A stretch of 64,000 bases of DNA from assembly GCF_900177535.1 (NCBI RefSeq), contig NZ_FXAJ01000001.1, forward strand, positions 1,216,214-1,280,213, given 5' to 3'. Source of the DNA: Priestia filamentosa. Its GTDB lineage: Bacteria > Bacillota > Bacilli > Bacillales > Bacillaceae_H. The notes beneath the pieces are model-generated. The model was not told the DNA's origin and searched no databases. It saw only the letters and a list, made by a program, of their open reading frames with translations. A program made the translations under genes and the position numbers. Position 1 is the stretch's first letter; the number at the start of each line of letters is the position of its first letter. Shown here piece after piece: positions 9,076 to 18,308 of this stretch.

Positions 9076-9516
9076 CTAAGTAAAAAGACTTTCATTTTGA
9101 AGTTTTACGCTTGAAAAAATAATATTTGTAAACGTTGTTGTATAAGAGGTCACATCATTAATAAAATCTTCAATCTGTTCAAGCTTTTCCACAGTTAGCA
9201 TGACCATAAAACAGGACTTTCCTGTAATACGATAGCAGAATAAAGTATTAGGATGCTGCTCAATAAATGTTTTAAATGCTTCGTGTTTTCCATTTTTAAC
9301 GGTAACTTCAATGATACAGTCAATAGAATAACCAAGCTTCGTTCTATTGACATCAATAGTATAGCGTTCAATGACCTCTTCATCCTCAAGTCTTCTAACT
9401 CTTTCAGCTACAGACGGTGGAGATAAATTGACTTTTTGACTAAGTTGTCGTATTGAAAGCCTCGCATTTTTCTTTAGTTCTTTCATAATTTTAATATCTA
9501 ACTCGTCAATTTTCAT
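9076..9516 (-). CDS. Lrp/AsnC-family transcriptional regulator
   Basis: 146 residues from the ATG at 9516 (AAGAAGG upstream; an in-frame TTG two codons earlier is less likely). N-terminal HTH: LDIKIMKELKKNARLSIRQLSQKVNLSPPSVAERVRRLEDEEVI. C-terminal ligand-binding RAM domain about 65-146 (IDCIIEVTVKNG, CFMVMLTVEKLEQIEDFI). Such proteins usually sense amino acids and often act on a divergent neighbour. Here that neighbour is the AhpD-like gene at 9654, reached across a 137-bp AT-rich promoter region. Confidence 0.88.
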   Translation of the reverse strand: MKIDELDIKIMKELKKNARLSIRQLSQKVNLSPPSVAERVRRLEDEEVIERYTIDVNRTKLGYSIDCIIEVTVKNGKHEAFKTFIEQHPNTLFCYRITGKSCFMVMLTVEKLEQIEDFINDVTSYTTTFTNIIFSSVKLQNESLFT

Positions 9517-9653
9517 ACGCAACCTTCTTCTTCAAAATTTATATCAAATAAAATTTCTTTCTTGTTTTTTAGTTTCATTTGAAATGTGAAAAAGTTCTTT
9601 TTCTTTCTATAATTGTAACATAATTTACTTGAAAACAGGAAGGAAGAGAAACG

Positions 9654-10061
9654 ATGACAACAATATCCCTATCATTAAATGGAGAAACTTCATTTCAAAA
9701 GCTTTTAGGACATAATAAAGAAGTAATGAAAAAGTGGAGTGAACTAGGGGAAGTACTTGAAAATACCATGTCTCTTTCAAAAGATTTAAAGGAACATGTG
9801 CGAACAGCACTTGCCCATGGAAACGGCTGTCTTTATTGCAAAGCTAAAAGAGAACCAGCAAAAGATATCCAGGATGAAAAAACGATAAAGGCACTTGGAT
9901 TTGTGAGCGTTTTTTTAAGAGTAGGGAGCGCTATACCGAAGGGAACTTTTGAAGTATTAAAAGAAACATTTAATGAAAAAGAAATAAGCGAACTTTGCGC
10001 TTTTGTCTGTTTTACAACCGCTTCTCAATATTTTGGTGAAATGATGGATTTACGTCCATAA
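9654..10061 (+). CDS. AhpD-like/carboxymuconolactone decarboxylase-family protein
   Basis: 135 residues, all-helical, with the redox CxxC in HGNGCLYCKAKREP (Cys about 60/63). This is the AhpD-type site found in alkylhydroperoxidase-like proteins. It probably acts as a thiol peroxidase-type or reductase protein in the cytoplasm. Divergent from the Lrp regulator and sharing its promoter region, so that regulator is a candidate controller. RBS AGGAAGG before ATG. Terminated by a stem shared with the convergent exonuclease gene. Confidence 0.82.
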   Translation: MTTISLSLNGETSFQKLLGHNKEVMKKWSELGEVLENTMSLSKDLKEHVRTALAHGNGCLYCKAKREPAKDIQDEKTIKALGFVSVFLRVGSAIPKGTFEVLKETFNEKEISELCAFVCFTTASQYFGEMMDLRP

Positions 10062-10065
10062 TATA

Positions 10066-10094
10066 AAAGCTCCCCTTATACAGGGGAGCTTTTT
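10066..10094. terminator. Bidirectional terminator between AhpD-like gene and ypcP
   Basis: AAAGCTCCCC/GGGGAGCTTTTT stem around TTATACA between two convergent stop codons. Confidence 0.92.
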
Positions 10095-10974
10095 AAAAAG
10101 AAGCGAAAATACCTACCTTATTCATTTCTTTATATACAAGTGTTTCATTAAGATCAAGAGAAAGGGTATTAAAATCAAATGCTTGAAGTTCAGGAATAGA
10201 ACAGAGAATTTGAGCTAGTTCTTTACTCACAAGAGTTGTTTCCCTTCCTTCTAAAAGCTTCTTCTTATATCGATTAAACTTCTTATCGAGCGTTTCCACA
10301 TTCTCATAAAGGCCGTCAATAGACCCATAAAGTTGGATAAGAGGAAGAGCCGCTTTTTCGCCAACACCACGGCAACCTGGAATATTATCACTTTTATCGC
10401 CAAGCAGTGCTTTAACATCTACCCATTGAGAAGGTGAAATACCGTATTCTGTTTGAAAATCGTCCATTGTAAAAACACTATCGCCACGTTTTCCTGCGAC
10501 AATTTGAGCTACATCTTCATTTAATAGCTGAAATAAATCCTTATCATTGCTATAAATGTAACACTTTCCTTCCTCTTGAACAGTCCATGAAAGAGAGAGA
10601 GAGCCAATAAGGTCATCTGCCTCATATGGAGCAAGAGACATCTGTTTAATTGAGAGAGCATCTAATATTTTTTGACATGTTTCGTATTGCTCAATAAGAG
10701 GAGGAGGAAGTTCATTACGAGTTGCTTTGTAAAAATCATATTTTACTCGGCGATCCGTCTCATTTCTTTTTACATCCCAAGCAACTAACGCATGTGTTAC
10801 GTCATATTGTCTAAAAAGCTGAAATAGCTTTCGAAAAAATACATTTAAAGCATTAATATAGGTGCCGTCGATATTTTTTGTAAGATCTTCTTCATCTCGT
10901 CCATATGCTGTAGCAAAGTAACCGCGACTAAGTAAATTGAAGCCGTCAATTAACAGCAGCGTATTTTTCTTCAT
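10093..10974 (-). CDS. ypcP: 5'-3' exonuclease (YpcP-type, PolI N-terminal-domain-like)
   Basis: 293 residues from the ATG at 10974, preceded by AAAAGGAG at 8-nt spacing; an ORF extends 90 bases further upstream without an RBS and with an atypical hydrophobic start. The protein is the FEN/PolI 5'-nuclease domain alone: LLIDGFNLLSRGYFA, the metal-binding acidic residues in LAPYEADDLIGSL and YIYSNDKDLFQLL, then the helix-hairpin-helix DNA-binding segment (KALLGDKSDNIPGCRGVGEKAALPLI). It removes RNA primers or 5' flaps during replication and repair. B. subtilis YpcP has the same size and role. Confidence 0.93.
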   Translation of the reverse strand: MKKNTLLLIDGFNLLSRGYFATAYGRDEEDLTKNIDGTYINALNVFFRKLFQLFRQYDVTHALVAWDVKRNETDRRVKYDFYKATRNELPPPLIEQYETCQKILDALSIKQMSLAPYEADDLIGSLSLSWTVQEEGKCYIYSNDKDLFQLLNEDVAQIVAGKRGDSVFTMDDFQTEYGISPSQWVDVKALLGDKSDNIPGCRGVGEKAALPLIQLYGSIDGLYENVETLDKKFNRYKKKLLEGRETTLVSKELAQILCSIPELQAFDFNTLSLDLNETLVYKEMNKVGIFASF

Positions 10975-11064
10975 TATAGTAAGCTCCTTTTGAGTTATTC
11001 CTGCTCTATTATAGAAGAAAAGGAAGAGGAAAGAAAAGGGAGATTTCATTGAAAAAATAACCAA

Positions 11065-11282
11065 AAAAAATATGAGGAAAAATTGTTGCCTTTATATATA
11101 TTCGTATGGTAAGATTCCATATGTAAATTAACTTTATAGAAAAGTAATTATCGTAGTGAATATACAATTTTATGTAGTAAAAAAGTAGCTCTCTTAAAAC
11201 AAGAGCTTATTCTACGGTTTTTATTTAATAAAGTTAAATATAAATTTAATTAATTATTTTAAGAGAAGAAAGGAGCAAGATT
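11065..11282 (+). promoter_or_regulatory. Leader/promoter region of the efflux operon
   Basis: 218 bases of very AT-rich DNA before the EmrA-like gene. Notable is a stem GTAGCTCT..AGAGCT..TCTAC around 11188-11216 followed by TTTTTA, which could act as an attenuator or as a terminator for upstream readthrough. The TTAATTAATTATT run next to the RBS is a possible MarR target. No certain -35/-10 pair was assigned. Confidence 0.4.
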
Positions 11283-11921
11283 ATGTCAAGAGGTCGTTTA
11301 GTTTTAATCAACATCATTGGTATCATCGTTATTTTAGCATTAGTTGGAGGCGGCGGGTATTACTACTACCAAAACGCTAACTACATTAAAACAGAAAATG
11401 CACAAGTTATGGGAGATGTGAAAAGCATCACTGCTCCACAATCAGGAAAATTAGCAGATTGGTCTGTTGAAGAAGGCGAAGATGTTTCAAAAGACAACGC
11501 AGTTGCTAATGTAAATACAGGAGAGGGCAGCGTAGATGTAACAGCTCCTGAAGATGGAAAAATTGTTAAAAAAGATGTTTTAAATAATGAAGTAGTGCAA
11601 CAAGGTCAAGCAGTTGCTGAAGTAGTGGATATGACTCAACTTTATGTAACAGCTAACATTGAAGAAGATAAGCTAAAAGATATTGAAAAAGGTGACGATG
11701 TAGAAGTTACTGTTGATGGTGACGAAGGTACAACAATTGATGGGAAAGTAGAAGAAGTAGGTACTGCAACAAACTCTCTTTTCTCTTTAATGCCAAGTAC
11801 AAATACCGACGGTAACTATACAAAAGTAACACACACAATTCCAGTTAAAATTTCAATCTCTAACTACTCTGAGAATGTTTTACCAGGAATGAATGCACAA
11901 GTAAAAATTAATAAAAACTAA
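11283..11921 (+). CDS. HlyD/EmrA-family membrane fusion protein
   Basis: 212 residues: one N-terminal membrane anchor (about 8-28), then a biotinyl-lipoyl-like barrel domain (VKSITAPQSGKLADWSVEEGEDV ... VTAPEDGKIVKK). The long coiled coil of Gram-negative EmrA is missing, which is normal for short Gram-positive versions. It should pair with the MFS pump encoded 43 bases downstream, connecting it to the cell wall space. First gene of an apparent five-gene operon that ends with a MarR regulator. RBS AAAGGAG. Confidence 0.9.
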   Translation: MSRGRLVLINIIGIIVILALVGGGGYYYYQNANYIKTENAQVMGDVKSITAPQSGKLADWSVEEGEDVSKDNAVANVNTGEGSVDVTAPEDGKIVKKDVLNNEVVQQGQAVAEVVDMTQLYVTANIEEDKLKDIEKGDDVEVTVDGDEGTTIDGKVEEVGTATNSLFSLMPSTNTDGNYTKVTHTIPVKISISNYSENVLPGMNAQVKINKN

Positions 11922-11964
11922 TTGAAATAAGTAATTCTTTTAAAAAGGGAAAGGAGGAAATTTA

Positions 11965-13578
11965 ATGGCTTCATCTGTTAACGAAAATTCAGGTTCAAAA
12001 GGCTCTGGCCAGGGCGCTCTTCTTGGTATCGTTATGCTCGGTTTGTTCTTGGCTATTTTGAACCAAACGCTATTAAATGTAGCCTTGCCCCATTTAATCA
12101 ATGAATTTGGCGTAACAGCAAGCAGTGCACAGTGGCTTTTAACAGGTTATATGCTCGTCAACGGAGCTCTTATTCCACTGTCTGCTTTCTTAATTGAACG
12201 TTTTGGAGTTCGTAAACTGTTCCTATTTGCGATGTTTGTATTTACCCTTGGATCGCTTATTTGCGGAATTGCGACAACGTTCCCAGTTATGCTTGCTGGT
12301 CGTTTAGTTCAAGCCGTTGGTGGCGGTGTACTTGCCCCACTTGTTATGGCAATTATTGTTCAGATTTTCCCGCCGGAAATGCGCGGAAAAGGAATGGGGA
12401 TTTTTGGTCTTGCGATGATGTTCGCACCTGCCGTTGGTCCAACTTTATCAGGTTGGATTGTAGAAAATTATGATTGGCATCTTTTATTTGAAGGAATGGT
12501 TCCACTAGGTGTAATCGTATTTGTTTTTGCTTACTTCAAATTAAGAGATATCCAAGAAGGCAAAAAAATCAAGGTTGACGTTTTTGGAGCAACAACTTCT
12601 TTACTAGGTATGGGATTCCTTCTTTACGGATTTAGTGAAGCAGGTCAAGATGGATGGACAGATCCTATTGTTCTTTCAACAATGATTATCGGAGTTATTC
12701 TACTTGCGATGTTTGTAATTCAACAGCTGCGTTCACCACATCCAATGCTAGACATGCGTGTGTTTAAATTTAATATTTTCACACTATCAAGTGTTATTAA
12801 TATCGCACTTACAATTAGCATGTATGCTGGTATGTACTTAGTGCCAATTTACTTACAAAATATTCGTGGGTATACGCCACTTGATTCTGGTTTATTACTA
12901 CTACCAGGAGCGATTGTAATGCTTATTATGTCGCCGATTTCTGGGATTTTATTTGATAAGATCGGTCCAAGACCGCTTGGTATCGTTGGGATGATTATCA
13001 CTGTAATTACAACATACCAATTCACACAGCTTACGTTAACAACATCATATGCTCATTTGTTAATTGTATATATGTGCCGTATGTTCGGAATGTCACTTCT
13101 TATGATGCCGATCATGACAGCAGGTTTAAACCAGTTGCCATCTCGTCTGAACAACCATGGTTCATCAATGTCAAATACGCTACGTCAAGTTAGTGGATCA
13201 ATTGGAATTAGTCTTGTTACAACGATTTTTACAAATCGTACAACGTTCCATTTAGGCGCTTTAACTGAGAATATGAATACATCAAACACTGGTTTTATGC
13301 AAAGCTTTCATGAGCTAACAGTCAAAATTGCTTCAGCTATGCATTTGCCAATGGAGCAAGCACAACAAACAGCTGTAAAACAAGTGTATGCTAACGCAAG
13401 TGAGCACGCTACTGTAATGGGCATTAACGATGCTTTCTTCTGGGCAACAGGAATTGCTTTTATTGGTTTGATTTTGAGCTTTTTCTTACGTGATGTTCGT
13501 AAAGGTTCACAGCCAAAAGAAGCAATTGAACCTGTACAAGAAGAAACCAAAATGCTTCCAGCTCCGAAAACTTCTTAA
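11965..13578 (+). CDS. EmrB/QacA-type (DHA2) multidrug MFS transporter
   Basis: 537 residues with about 14 membrane segments. DHA2 signatures are visible: LNVALPHLINEFGV in helix 1, LTGYMLVNGALIPLSAFLIERFG (motif A region), and GRLVQAVGGGVLAPLVM followed by GPTLSGWIVE (motif C). A proton-driven drug or solute exporter working with the EmrA-like protein upstream. The extended region between the last two helices (MHLPMEQAQQTAVKQVYANA) is typical of EmrB. Strong RBS (AAAGGAGG). Confidence 0.92.
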   Translation: MASSVNENSGSKGSGQGALLGIVMLGLFLAILNQTLLNVALPHLINEFGVTASSAQWLLTGYMLVNGALIPLSAFLIERFGVRKLFLFAMFVFTLGSLICGIATTFPVMLAGRLVQAVGGGVLAPLVMAIIVQIFPPEMRGKGMGIFGLAMMFAPAVGPTLSGWIVENYDWHLLFEGMVPLGVIVFVFAYFKLRDIQEGKKIKVDVFGATTSLLGMGFLLYGFSEAGQDGWTDPIVLSTMIIGVILLAMFVIQQLRSPHPMLDMRVFKFNIFTLSSVINIALTISMYAGMYLVPIYLQNIRGYTPLDSGLLLLPGAIVMLIMSPISGILFDKIGPRPLGIVGMIITVITTYQFTQLTLTTSYAHLLIVYMCRMFGMSLLMMPIMTAGLNQLPSRLNNHGSSMSNTLRQVSGSIGISLVTTIFTNRTTFHLGALTENMNTSNTGFMQSFHELTVKIASAMHLPMEQAQQTAVKQVYANASEHATVMGINDAFFWATGIAFIGLILSFFLRDVRKGSQPKEAIEPVQEETKMLPAPKTS

Positions 13579-13604
13579 TAATTTAAAGGGAAAAAGGGGG
13601 AGAA

Positions 13605-14144
13605 ATGGTTATGAAGATTTGTATTGTTTATGATAGCGAAGGCGGACATACTGAAGAGCTTGCACAATCAATTGCTGAAGGAGCTCGTATGGTACAAGGT
13701 GGAGAAGTTTTTCTCCGCTCTGTTCATGAGGCAAATGTAAGAGAACTTCCAGAAATGGACGCAATTATCTGGGGATGTCCAGGTCACTTTGGAACAATTA
13801 GTTCAGGCTTAAAAGCTTGGATTGATAAGCTTGGATATCTTTGGGCAGAAGGAAAATTGATTAATAAAGTTGGGGCTGTATTTTGTACAACAGCGACAAC
13901 ACATGGTGGACTTGAAGCTACGATGCTTAATTTAATTACACCAATGCTTCATCAAGGTATGATTATTACAGGTCTCACTGGAAATATCCCAGAAAATGCC
14001 CTTTACGGTTCTTACTACGGTGTAGGCATTACTTGTCCTGTTGAAAGCAATGGCCTTCTTTCTGAAGAGGACAAACAGCTAGGAATGGCACTAGGAAAAC
14101 GCGTTGCAGGAGTAACAGCTAAATTCAAAGGTCAGCAACTGTAG
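13605..14144 (+). CDS. Flavodoxin-fold NAD(P)H:quinone reductase-like protein (WrbA/FMN reductase type)
   Basis: 179 residues. The FMN-binding P-loop appears as [19 protein letters not shown] at the N-terminus, [19 protein letters not shown] in the middle and [14 protein letters not shown] further on, giving the WrbA-type flavodoxin fold. It probably reduces quinones or xenobiotics in the cytoplasm, matching its position between a drug pump and a MarR regulator. Start may be the ATG at 13605 or the one at 13611; GGGGGAG serves both. 26 bases after the pump gene. Confidence 0.88.
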   Translation: MVMKICIVYDSEGGHTEELAQSIAEGARMVQGGEVFLRSVHEANVRELPEMDAIIWGCPGHFGTISSGLKAWIDKLGYLWAEGKLINKVGAVFCTTATTHGGLEATMLNLITPMLHQGMIITGLTGNIPENALYGSYYGVGITCPVESNGLLSEEDKQLGMALGKRVAGVTAKFKGQQL

Positions 14145-14152
14145 GTGATTAT

Positions 14153-14518
14153 ATGTTAACAATTATAATCATTGCGGTTATTGCTGTTGTACTTATTGCA
14201 CTTATTGTTTCTGTGAATATTAGAAGTCTTTCTCGTTCAAATGAGAAAAAAACAGTGAAAACACAGCCTTCCGAGGAAAAGACACAACAACCAACAGAAA
14301 CGAAGAAAAGCGAAAAGCCTGCTGTTGAAAAACGTGAAGAGCCAAGAGTTGTAAAAAGAAATTCAAACGAAATGAACGATAATGCGTATCGCCAAGCGCT
14401 AAAGAACATGAGTGATAAAGAAAAGAAACCAGCGTCTTCATCATCATCATCTAATGAAATGAACGACGATGCTTTTCGAAAAGCACTTAAATCTATGAAC
14501 AAAAAAGATCATGAATAG
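14153..14518 (+). CDS. Small membrane-anchored protein with a duplicated C-terminal motif
   Basis: 121 residues: one N-terminal membrane helix (about 1-22, MLTIIIIAVIAVVLIALI), a Lys/Glu/Thr/Pro-rich hydrophilic linker (about 28-75), then the same motif twice: NEMNDNAYRQALKNMSDK and NEMNDDAFRKALKSMNKK, separated by a Ser run. The gene starts 8 bases after the flavoprotein stop and continues in the same operon toward the MarR gene. No known family recognised; the repeated helical motif suggests a protein-interaction tail facing the cytoplasm. Confidence 0.65.
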   Translation: MLTIIIIAVIAVVLIALIVSVNIRSLSRSNEKKTVKTQPSEEKTQQPTETKKSEKPAVEKREEPRVVKRNSNEMNDNAYRQALKNMSDKEKKPASSSSSSNEMNDDAFRKALKSMNKKDHE

Positions 14519-14541
14519 CGATGGAGAAGGGATGAGACAGG

Positions 14542-14976
14542 ATGGCTAACGGAGAAACGATTAATAAAGCCCACAAAACGATGATGAGTATTACAAAGAA
14601 AATCAGGTTAGCGGCTAAGCATAATCTTCATCCTTATAACATCACGCCCCTTCAGTTTCAAACGTTGTTTTTACTTGACTGTGAACGTTCTCTCTACGTG
14701 AAAGAACTTGTTACAGAGCTTAATATTAAGCCAAGCGCTGCAACTCTTATTGTGGATCGACTTAGTGAACAAGAACTTGTGCATCGCTATCATGATAAGA
14801 AAGATCGCCGCATGGTTAAGGTAGAACTTGCTACAAAAGGACGTGCGCTTGTGCGAGAAGTAAAAGGAAAGCATTTAGAAATGCTAACGGCCTATTTCGC
14901 TGTTCTAGCGCCAAAAGAGCAAGAAACGTTGGTGGATTTGCTCGGCAAATTAGAGAAGAATATCCCTGTCGCTTAA
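14542..14976 (+). CDS. MarR-family regulator, last gene of the efflux operon
   Basis: 144 residues: HTH LVTELNIKPSAATLIVDRLSEQELVHR with wing YHDKKDRRMVKVELATKGR, and flanking dimerisation helices. It lies 23 bases after the preceding gene and is followed by a terminator, so it is co-transcribed with the EmrA/EmrB pump and the quinone reductase-like gene. The likely arrangement is autorepression, with a toxic substrate relieving it; this is inferred from context. Confidence 0.87.
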   Translation: MANGETINKAHKTMMSITKKIRLAAKHNLHPYNITPLQFQTLFLLDCERSLYVKELVTELNIKPSAATLIVDRLSEQELVHRYHDKKDRRMVKVELATKGRALVREVKGKHLEMLTAYFAVLAPKEQETLVDLLGKLEKNIPVA

Positions 14977-14978
14977 AA

Positions 14979-15010
14979 AAAAACGCGTGCCTATCGGCGC
15001 GCGTTTTTTT
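14979..15010. terminator. Bidirectional terminator between MarR and convergent membrane protein
   Basis: AAAACGCG.GC/GC.CGCGTTTTTTT stem with A- and T-runs on both sides, between convergent genes. Confidence 0.9.
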
Positions 15011-15488
15011 ATATAGATACTTCCTTTATAGGTTCTGCGCTTTTTTCATCATCAGGTTCTTCTATTCTTCTTAGAATTTCATCTTTTATAAAGGGAAGCG
15101 AACTCCCTATTAGAAGGAGGATAGCCGGAAGAAAGGTCAAGCTGAATGAGAATATAAGAGAGATCAGTGCACAAGAAGCGATTGAAATGGAATATGCTTT
15201 AATCTGAATAGGAGACAGAATCAACAAAACCATCGTAATGCTTGCAATAAGACAAAGGTAGCTCCCAGAAAGTCCACTATACTGCCCTGTTGCTTGAAGA
15301 TTGACTAGTAAAAGGCCGATGTAAAAAAGGAGAAAACCACCTACGCTGTTTAAGATAAAGCTTTCTTTCTTTATATGATATCCACGTTTTTTTTGAAGCA
15401 AGACTCCGACTGTGAGTAAAAGAGAAAGACAGAAGGCAAAAGGAATAAAGGTAAGGAAACTATACAGAACGCTAATAACTTCAAGCAA
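15009..15488 (-). CDS. Five-span integral membrane protein, unknown
   Basis: 159 residues, almost entirely hydrophobic with about five transmembrane helices (near 5-27, 42-62, 74-94, 97-115, 116-134), ending in an acidic cytoplasmic tail (RRIEEPDDEKSAEP). RBS AAAGGAG at correct spacing. No recognisable family motif. It forms a single-gene unit convergent with the efflux operon and divergent from the secreted hydrolase gene. Confidence 0.65.
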   Translation of the reverse strand: MLEVISVLYSFLTFIPFAFCLSLLLTVGVLLQKKRGYHIKKESFILNSVGGFLLFYIGLLLVNLQATGQYSGLSGSYLCLIASITMVLLILSPIQIKAYSISIASCALISLIFSFSLTFLPAILLLIGSSLPFIKDEILRRIEEPDDEKSAEPIKEVSI

Positions 15489-15545
15489 TAAAAAAACTCC
15501 TTTCTTGCATTGTTTATTAAATATATGTGAAAAACAAAAAGAAAA

Positions 15546-15664
15546 GTACCTTGTTTTTACTAGTTTCTTGTCTTGTTCTTTTCCCCTTTTTTTTGTTTTT
15601 TAAGCTTTTTTTCATAGGACAAAAAGAGCAGGACTTTACAGAAAGAACAAGAATATAAAAGGTA
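15546..15664 (+). promoter_or_regulatory. Nested inverted repeats upstream of the secreted hydrolase
   Basis: Two nested perfect inverted repeats: outer GTACCTT (15546-15552) with AAGGTAC (15658-15664), inner TCTTGTTCTTT (15571-15581) with AAAGAACAAGA (15642-15652). The enclosed DNA is a pyrimidine-rich tract. This may fold as a leader RNA or act as paired operator sites for the gene starting 43 bases later. Confidence 0.45.
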
Positions 15665-15706
15665 CGTAAGTTGGGAGAAAGCGTTTTCTTAAAAAGGAGG
15701 AGTACA

Positions 15707-17230
15707 GTGAAAAAAAAGCTTTTAAAATGGGGAATAGCTCTTTTAGCTTTAAGCTTTGTCACGGTAGGAGGAGGAAAGAAAACAGAGGGGGCATTCTCGC
15801 CTGTTGTGAAAGGGGCTCATGGTGTAGAAGTTACTGTATTTGATGGGAAAGAAGGAAGATTTCTTACAACAGTAAATAGTGAGCAGTATCAAAAAGCTGC
15901 ACTTTTTGGAAACGAAAGCTTAATTCCTTATAAATGGGGAAGCAAAGCAGACAATACGGGATGGTATAACTACTATAAGCCCCAAAAGATAACGGGAAGG
16001 GAGATAAGTGGGAACTTTGACGATTCAAAATTTATCATCCGGGTGCCAGATAAATGGAATGGAAAACTGGTTGTTTCTGCTTCACCAGCTACACGAAATG
16101 AAACAAGTACAGATTTGTTGTTTAGCGACTATATGTTAGGAAAAGGCTACGCTTATGCAGTAACAGATAAAGGAACACAGGGGGAGATTGGTCCTAATGA
16201 TGCTCTTGCCAAAGTGAAAAATGCGCTTATTTCCGAGGAAGACAGCATAAAAGAATGGAATGAGCGATTTCGACAGCTAACGAAAGCTGCACAAACCTAT
16301 TTAGTGAACAACCATGCTTCATCCCTGATTAAAAAAGGAGATAAATCAAATAGCGCGAGTAAGCTTATTACAAAAGACCATAAAGTTCCAACATATGCTA
16401 TTGGAATTTCTAACAGTGGCTATGTTGTTCGCTACGCCCTTGAGCATGACGGAGTAAAATACAGCGGAGAGCCACCTTTATATGATGGTGGGGTAGATTG
16501 GGAAGGTGTTCTTTGGCAAAGTAATAACGATAATTTAATTACTTCTCTTACAGATGTTGTAAATAATGCTGAGCCTGCTCTATATGGAGAAGGGAAGGAA
16601 AAGCAAAAAGCAATAAAAAAAATGTATAAAGCAGGATTACCAAAAGGATCTGAAGAACTCTGGCCTTATCATGATTTAGCGTACTGGTTTGTTACGCTAA
16701 ATATATACCGAGATGAATTCGATCCTAACGCTCCAAAAAAACTAACATGGGAAGATTATTTAACGATCATAAACGGAGTACGTGATCGCTCAAATGACCG
16801 TATTTTTAAAAATTATAACTACTTCAAGCGTCCTAAACAAGTAAGAGAAAACGTGGCTCAGATTGAGAATACAGGAAACATCCAGGCGCCTCTTATTAGC
16901 ATAGCTGGATCGCTTGATGCTCTCATTCCACCAAGCATTCATGCAAATCCGTATGAAAAGCTCGTAAAGAAAAATAAAAAGGACCATATACATCGCCTTT
17001 ATACGATTGAAAATGGCAATCACGTTGATAGTCTTGTTTGGGATCCAAGTGCTGATTCAAAAAAGAAGCTTCAGCCACTCCTTCCTTATGCCCATCAGTC
17101 ATTTGATTTATTAGTTAATTGGGTAGAGAAAGGGACGCCACCACCATCAAGCGGCACAATTCAGGCACCTACAAACCCTCTTCATGTAAGAGATATTGTA
17201 ACAGGTAAAGAAAAAGATCCTTCTATGTAA
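15707..17230 (+). CDS. Secreted alpha/beta hydrolase resembling 3-hydroxybutyrate-oligomer hydrolases/tannase-like esterases
   Basis: 507 residues from the GTG at 15707, chosen because AAAAAGGAGG ends 5 bases upstream and it gives a classical signal peptide ([20 protein letters not shown], cleavage near residue 30). The mature protein has a probable nucleophile elbow [14 protein letters not shown], a late Asp in [11 protein letters not shown] and a His in [13 protein letters not shown], i.e. a Ser-Asp-His triad in the right order. A large insertion between strands (about 170-290) is typical of oligomer hydrolases and tannase/feruloyl esterases. Substrate is not determinable; breakdown of a polyhydroxyalkanoate or an ester outside the cell is the best guess. 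Terminator follows. Confidence 0.72.
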   Translation: MKKKLLKWGIALLALSFVTVGGGKKTEGAFSPVVKGAHGVEVTVFDGKEGRFLTTVNSEQYQKAALFGNESLIPYKWGSKADNTGWYNYYKPQKITGREISGNFDDSKFIIRVPDKWNGKLVVSASPATRNETSTDLLFSDYMLGKGYAYAVTDKGTQGEIGPNDALAKVKNALISEEDSIKEWNERFRQLTKAAQTYLVNNHASSLIKKGDKSNSASKLITKDHKVPTYAIGISNSGYVVRYALEHDGVKYSGEPPLYDGGVDWEGVLWQSNNDNLITSLTDVVNNAEPALYGEGKEKQKAIKKMYKAGLPKGSEELWPYHDLAYWFVTLNIYRDEFDPNAPKKLTWEDYLTIINGVRDRSNDRIFKNYNYFKRPKQVRENVAQIENTGNIQAPLISIAGSLDALIPPSIHANPYEKLVKKNKKDHIHRLYTIENGNHVDSLVWDPSADSKKKLQPLLPYAHQSFDLLVNWVEKGTPPPSSGTIQAPTNPLHVRDIVTGKEKDPSM

Positions 17231-17246
17231 ATAAAGCTAGGAGCAA

Positions 17247-17281
17247 ACAGTCTTGTTTTGTTAAAAGCAAGGCTGTTTGTG
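17247..17281 (+). terminator. Intrinsic terminator after the secreted hydrolase
   Basis: AAACAGTCTTG/CAAGGCTGTTT stem (one mismatch) followed by GTGTTTTGT, 17 bases after the stop codon. Confidence 0.75.
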
Positions 17282-17506
17282 TTTTGTGGGAGATTGATGA
17301 AAGTGTATGCCTTTAATAAGGTGAGATAGGAGCTGAAACTTTCAAAAAAATTTGAAATACGATACAATGAAAATAAGTCTTATTACAGAAGATTTCAAAA
17401 ATACTCCAGCGGATGCTAGGAGATTTATTTTTACAAGATTATAGTGTTCAAGTGGTATAAAAATAATTCAGCAACTAAATATTATGATGAGAAAGGAGAG
17501 GTGTTT

Positions 17507-18274
17507 ATGAAACAAGTATCCTTTTCGCTGTTGCCTAGACAAGCAGGAACGTATAAATCACTTGTTGATTCGTCTATGCAGTCTAAAATTTTGCGGAATT
17601 ATATTTTACATGAATATCAATTGCCAGAGCAGCTTAGCATTATTAATGAAGGAGATAAGAAAGGATTAAAACTTGAGAAATTTTTATTTGATGAACCTAC
17701 AAATATAAGACTAAATGAACTTGTAAAATATGTTCGAAAAAACGGTTATATTGCAAATAGATCTTCTCTTATGAGACATATTTTATCCCAGCTTATCACA
17801 AACTTAAAGAAAAACAGCACCATTCCTCCAAAAGAAAGAGCTGTGCGCCCACTTAACTTTTATTTTAAAAAAGGGACAAAAGAAGTACTGGAGCAATTCG
17901 TATCTTTTCGCAATCGGAATGCCGTTATTGAGCGATTTATCCTTGAGGACTACAAGCCAAGTGATGTGAAACACCTTCTTGATAAACCAAAAGAACTAGA
18001 ACAAATGAGAATAAGTGTAGATAGGACAGCAATTGAAAAGCTTGATGAATTTGTTGAAAACATCGCACAAAAAGGTGTTACAAGAACTGCTCTTATGCGA
18101 GACGTCGTTGAAAATATTATTGCTAAATTGTCAAACACAGATACACGGAAGCTTATTGCAGAAGCCCGTTTGCAAAATGCTCTTTTTGAATATGAACAAG
18201 CATTTGGGAAAGATGTGCTAAGAGACCAACTCTACAAATATGTCACATATGATGAATCAGACCCTGTGCATTAA
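17507..18274 (+). CDS. Protein of four tandem ribbon-helix-helix-like units, probably DNA-binding
   Basis: 255 residues from the ATG at 17507 (AAAGGAGAGG upstream). Four units each show a short strand, a helix, a turn and a second amphipathic helix: about 3-38 (VSFSLLPRQAGTYKSLVD..SKILRNYILHEY), 55-100 (EKFLFDEPTNIRLNELVKYV..SSLMRHILSQLI), 114-149 (RPLNFYFKKGTKEVLEQFV..NAVIERFILEDY) and 166-208 (EQMRISVDRTAIEKLDEFV..TALMRDVVENII). Units 1 and 3 are short and alike; units 2 and 4 are longer and alike, so the gene looks like a duplicated pair. RHH proteins normally dimerise to bind DNA; four copies in one chain could self-assemble. I do not recognise a named family. Terminator follows. Confidence 0.6.
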   Translation: MKQVSFSLLPRQAGTYKSLVDSSMQSKILRNYILHEYQLPEQLSIINEGDKKGLKLEKFLFDEPTNIRLNELVKYVRKNGYIANRSSLMRHILSQLITNLKKNSTIPPKERAVRPLNFYFKKGTKEVLEQFVSFRNRNAVIERFILEDYKPSDVKHLLDKPKELEQMRISVDRTAIEKLDEFVENIAQKGVTRTALMRDVVENIIAKLSNTDTRKLIAEARLQNALFEYEQAFGKDVLRDQLYKYVTYDESDPVH

Positions 18275-18308
18275 AGGCTAACAAAAAGGAACTTATAAAG
18301 AAAAAGTA

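Noticed and set aside
14149-14502. 117-codon ORF antisense to the small membrane-anchored protein
   Set aside because: Phe/Ser-rich shadow of the Lys/Glu-rich plus-strand gene, which has operon context and a duplicated motif.
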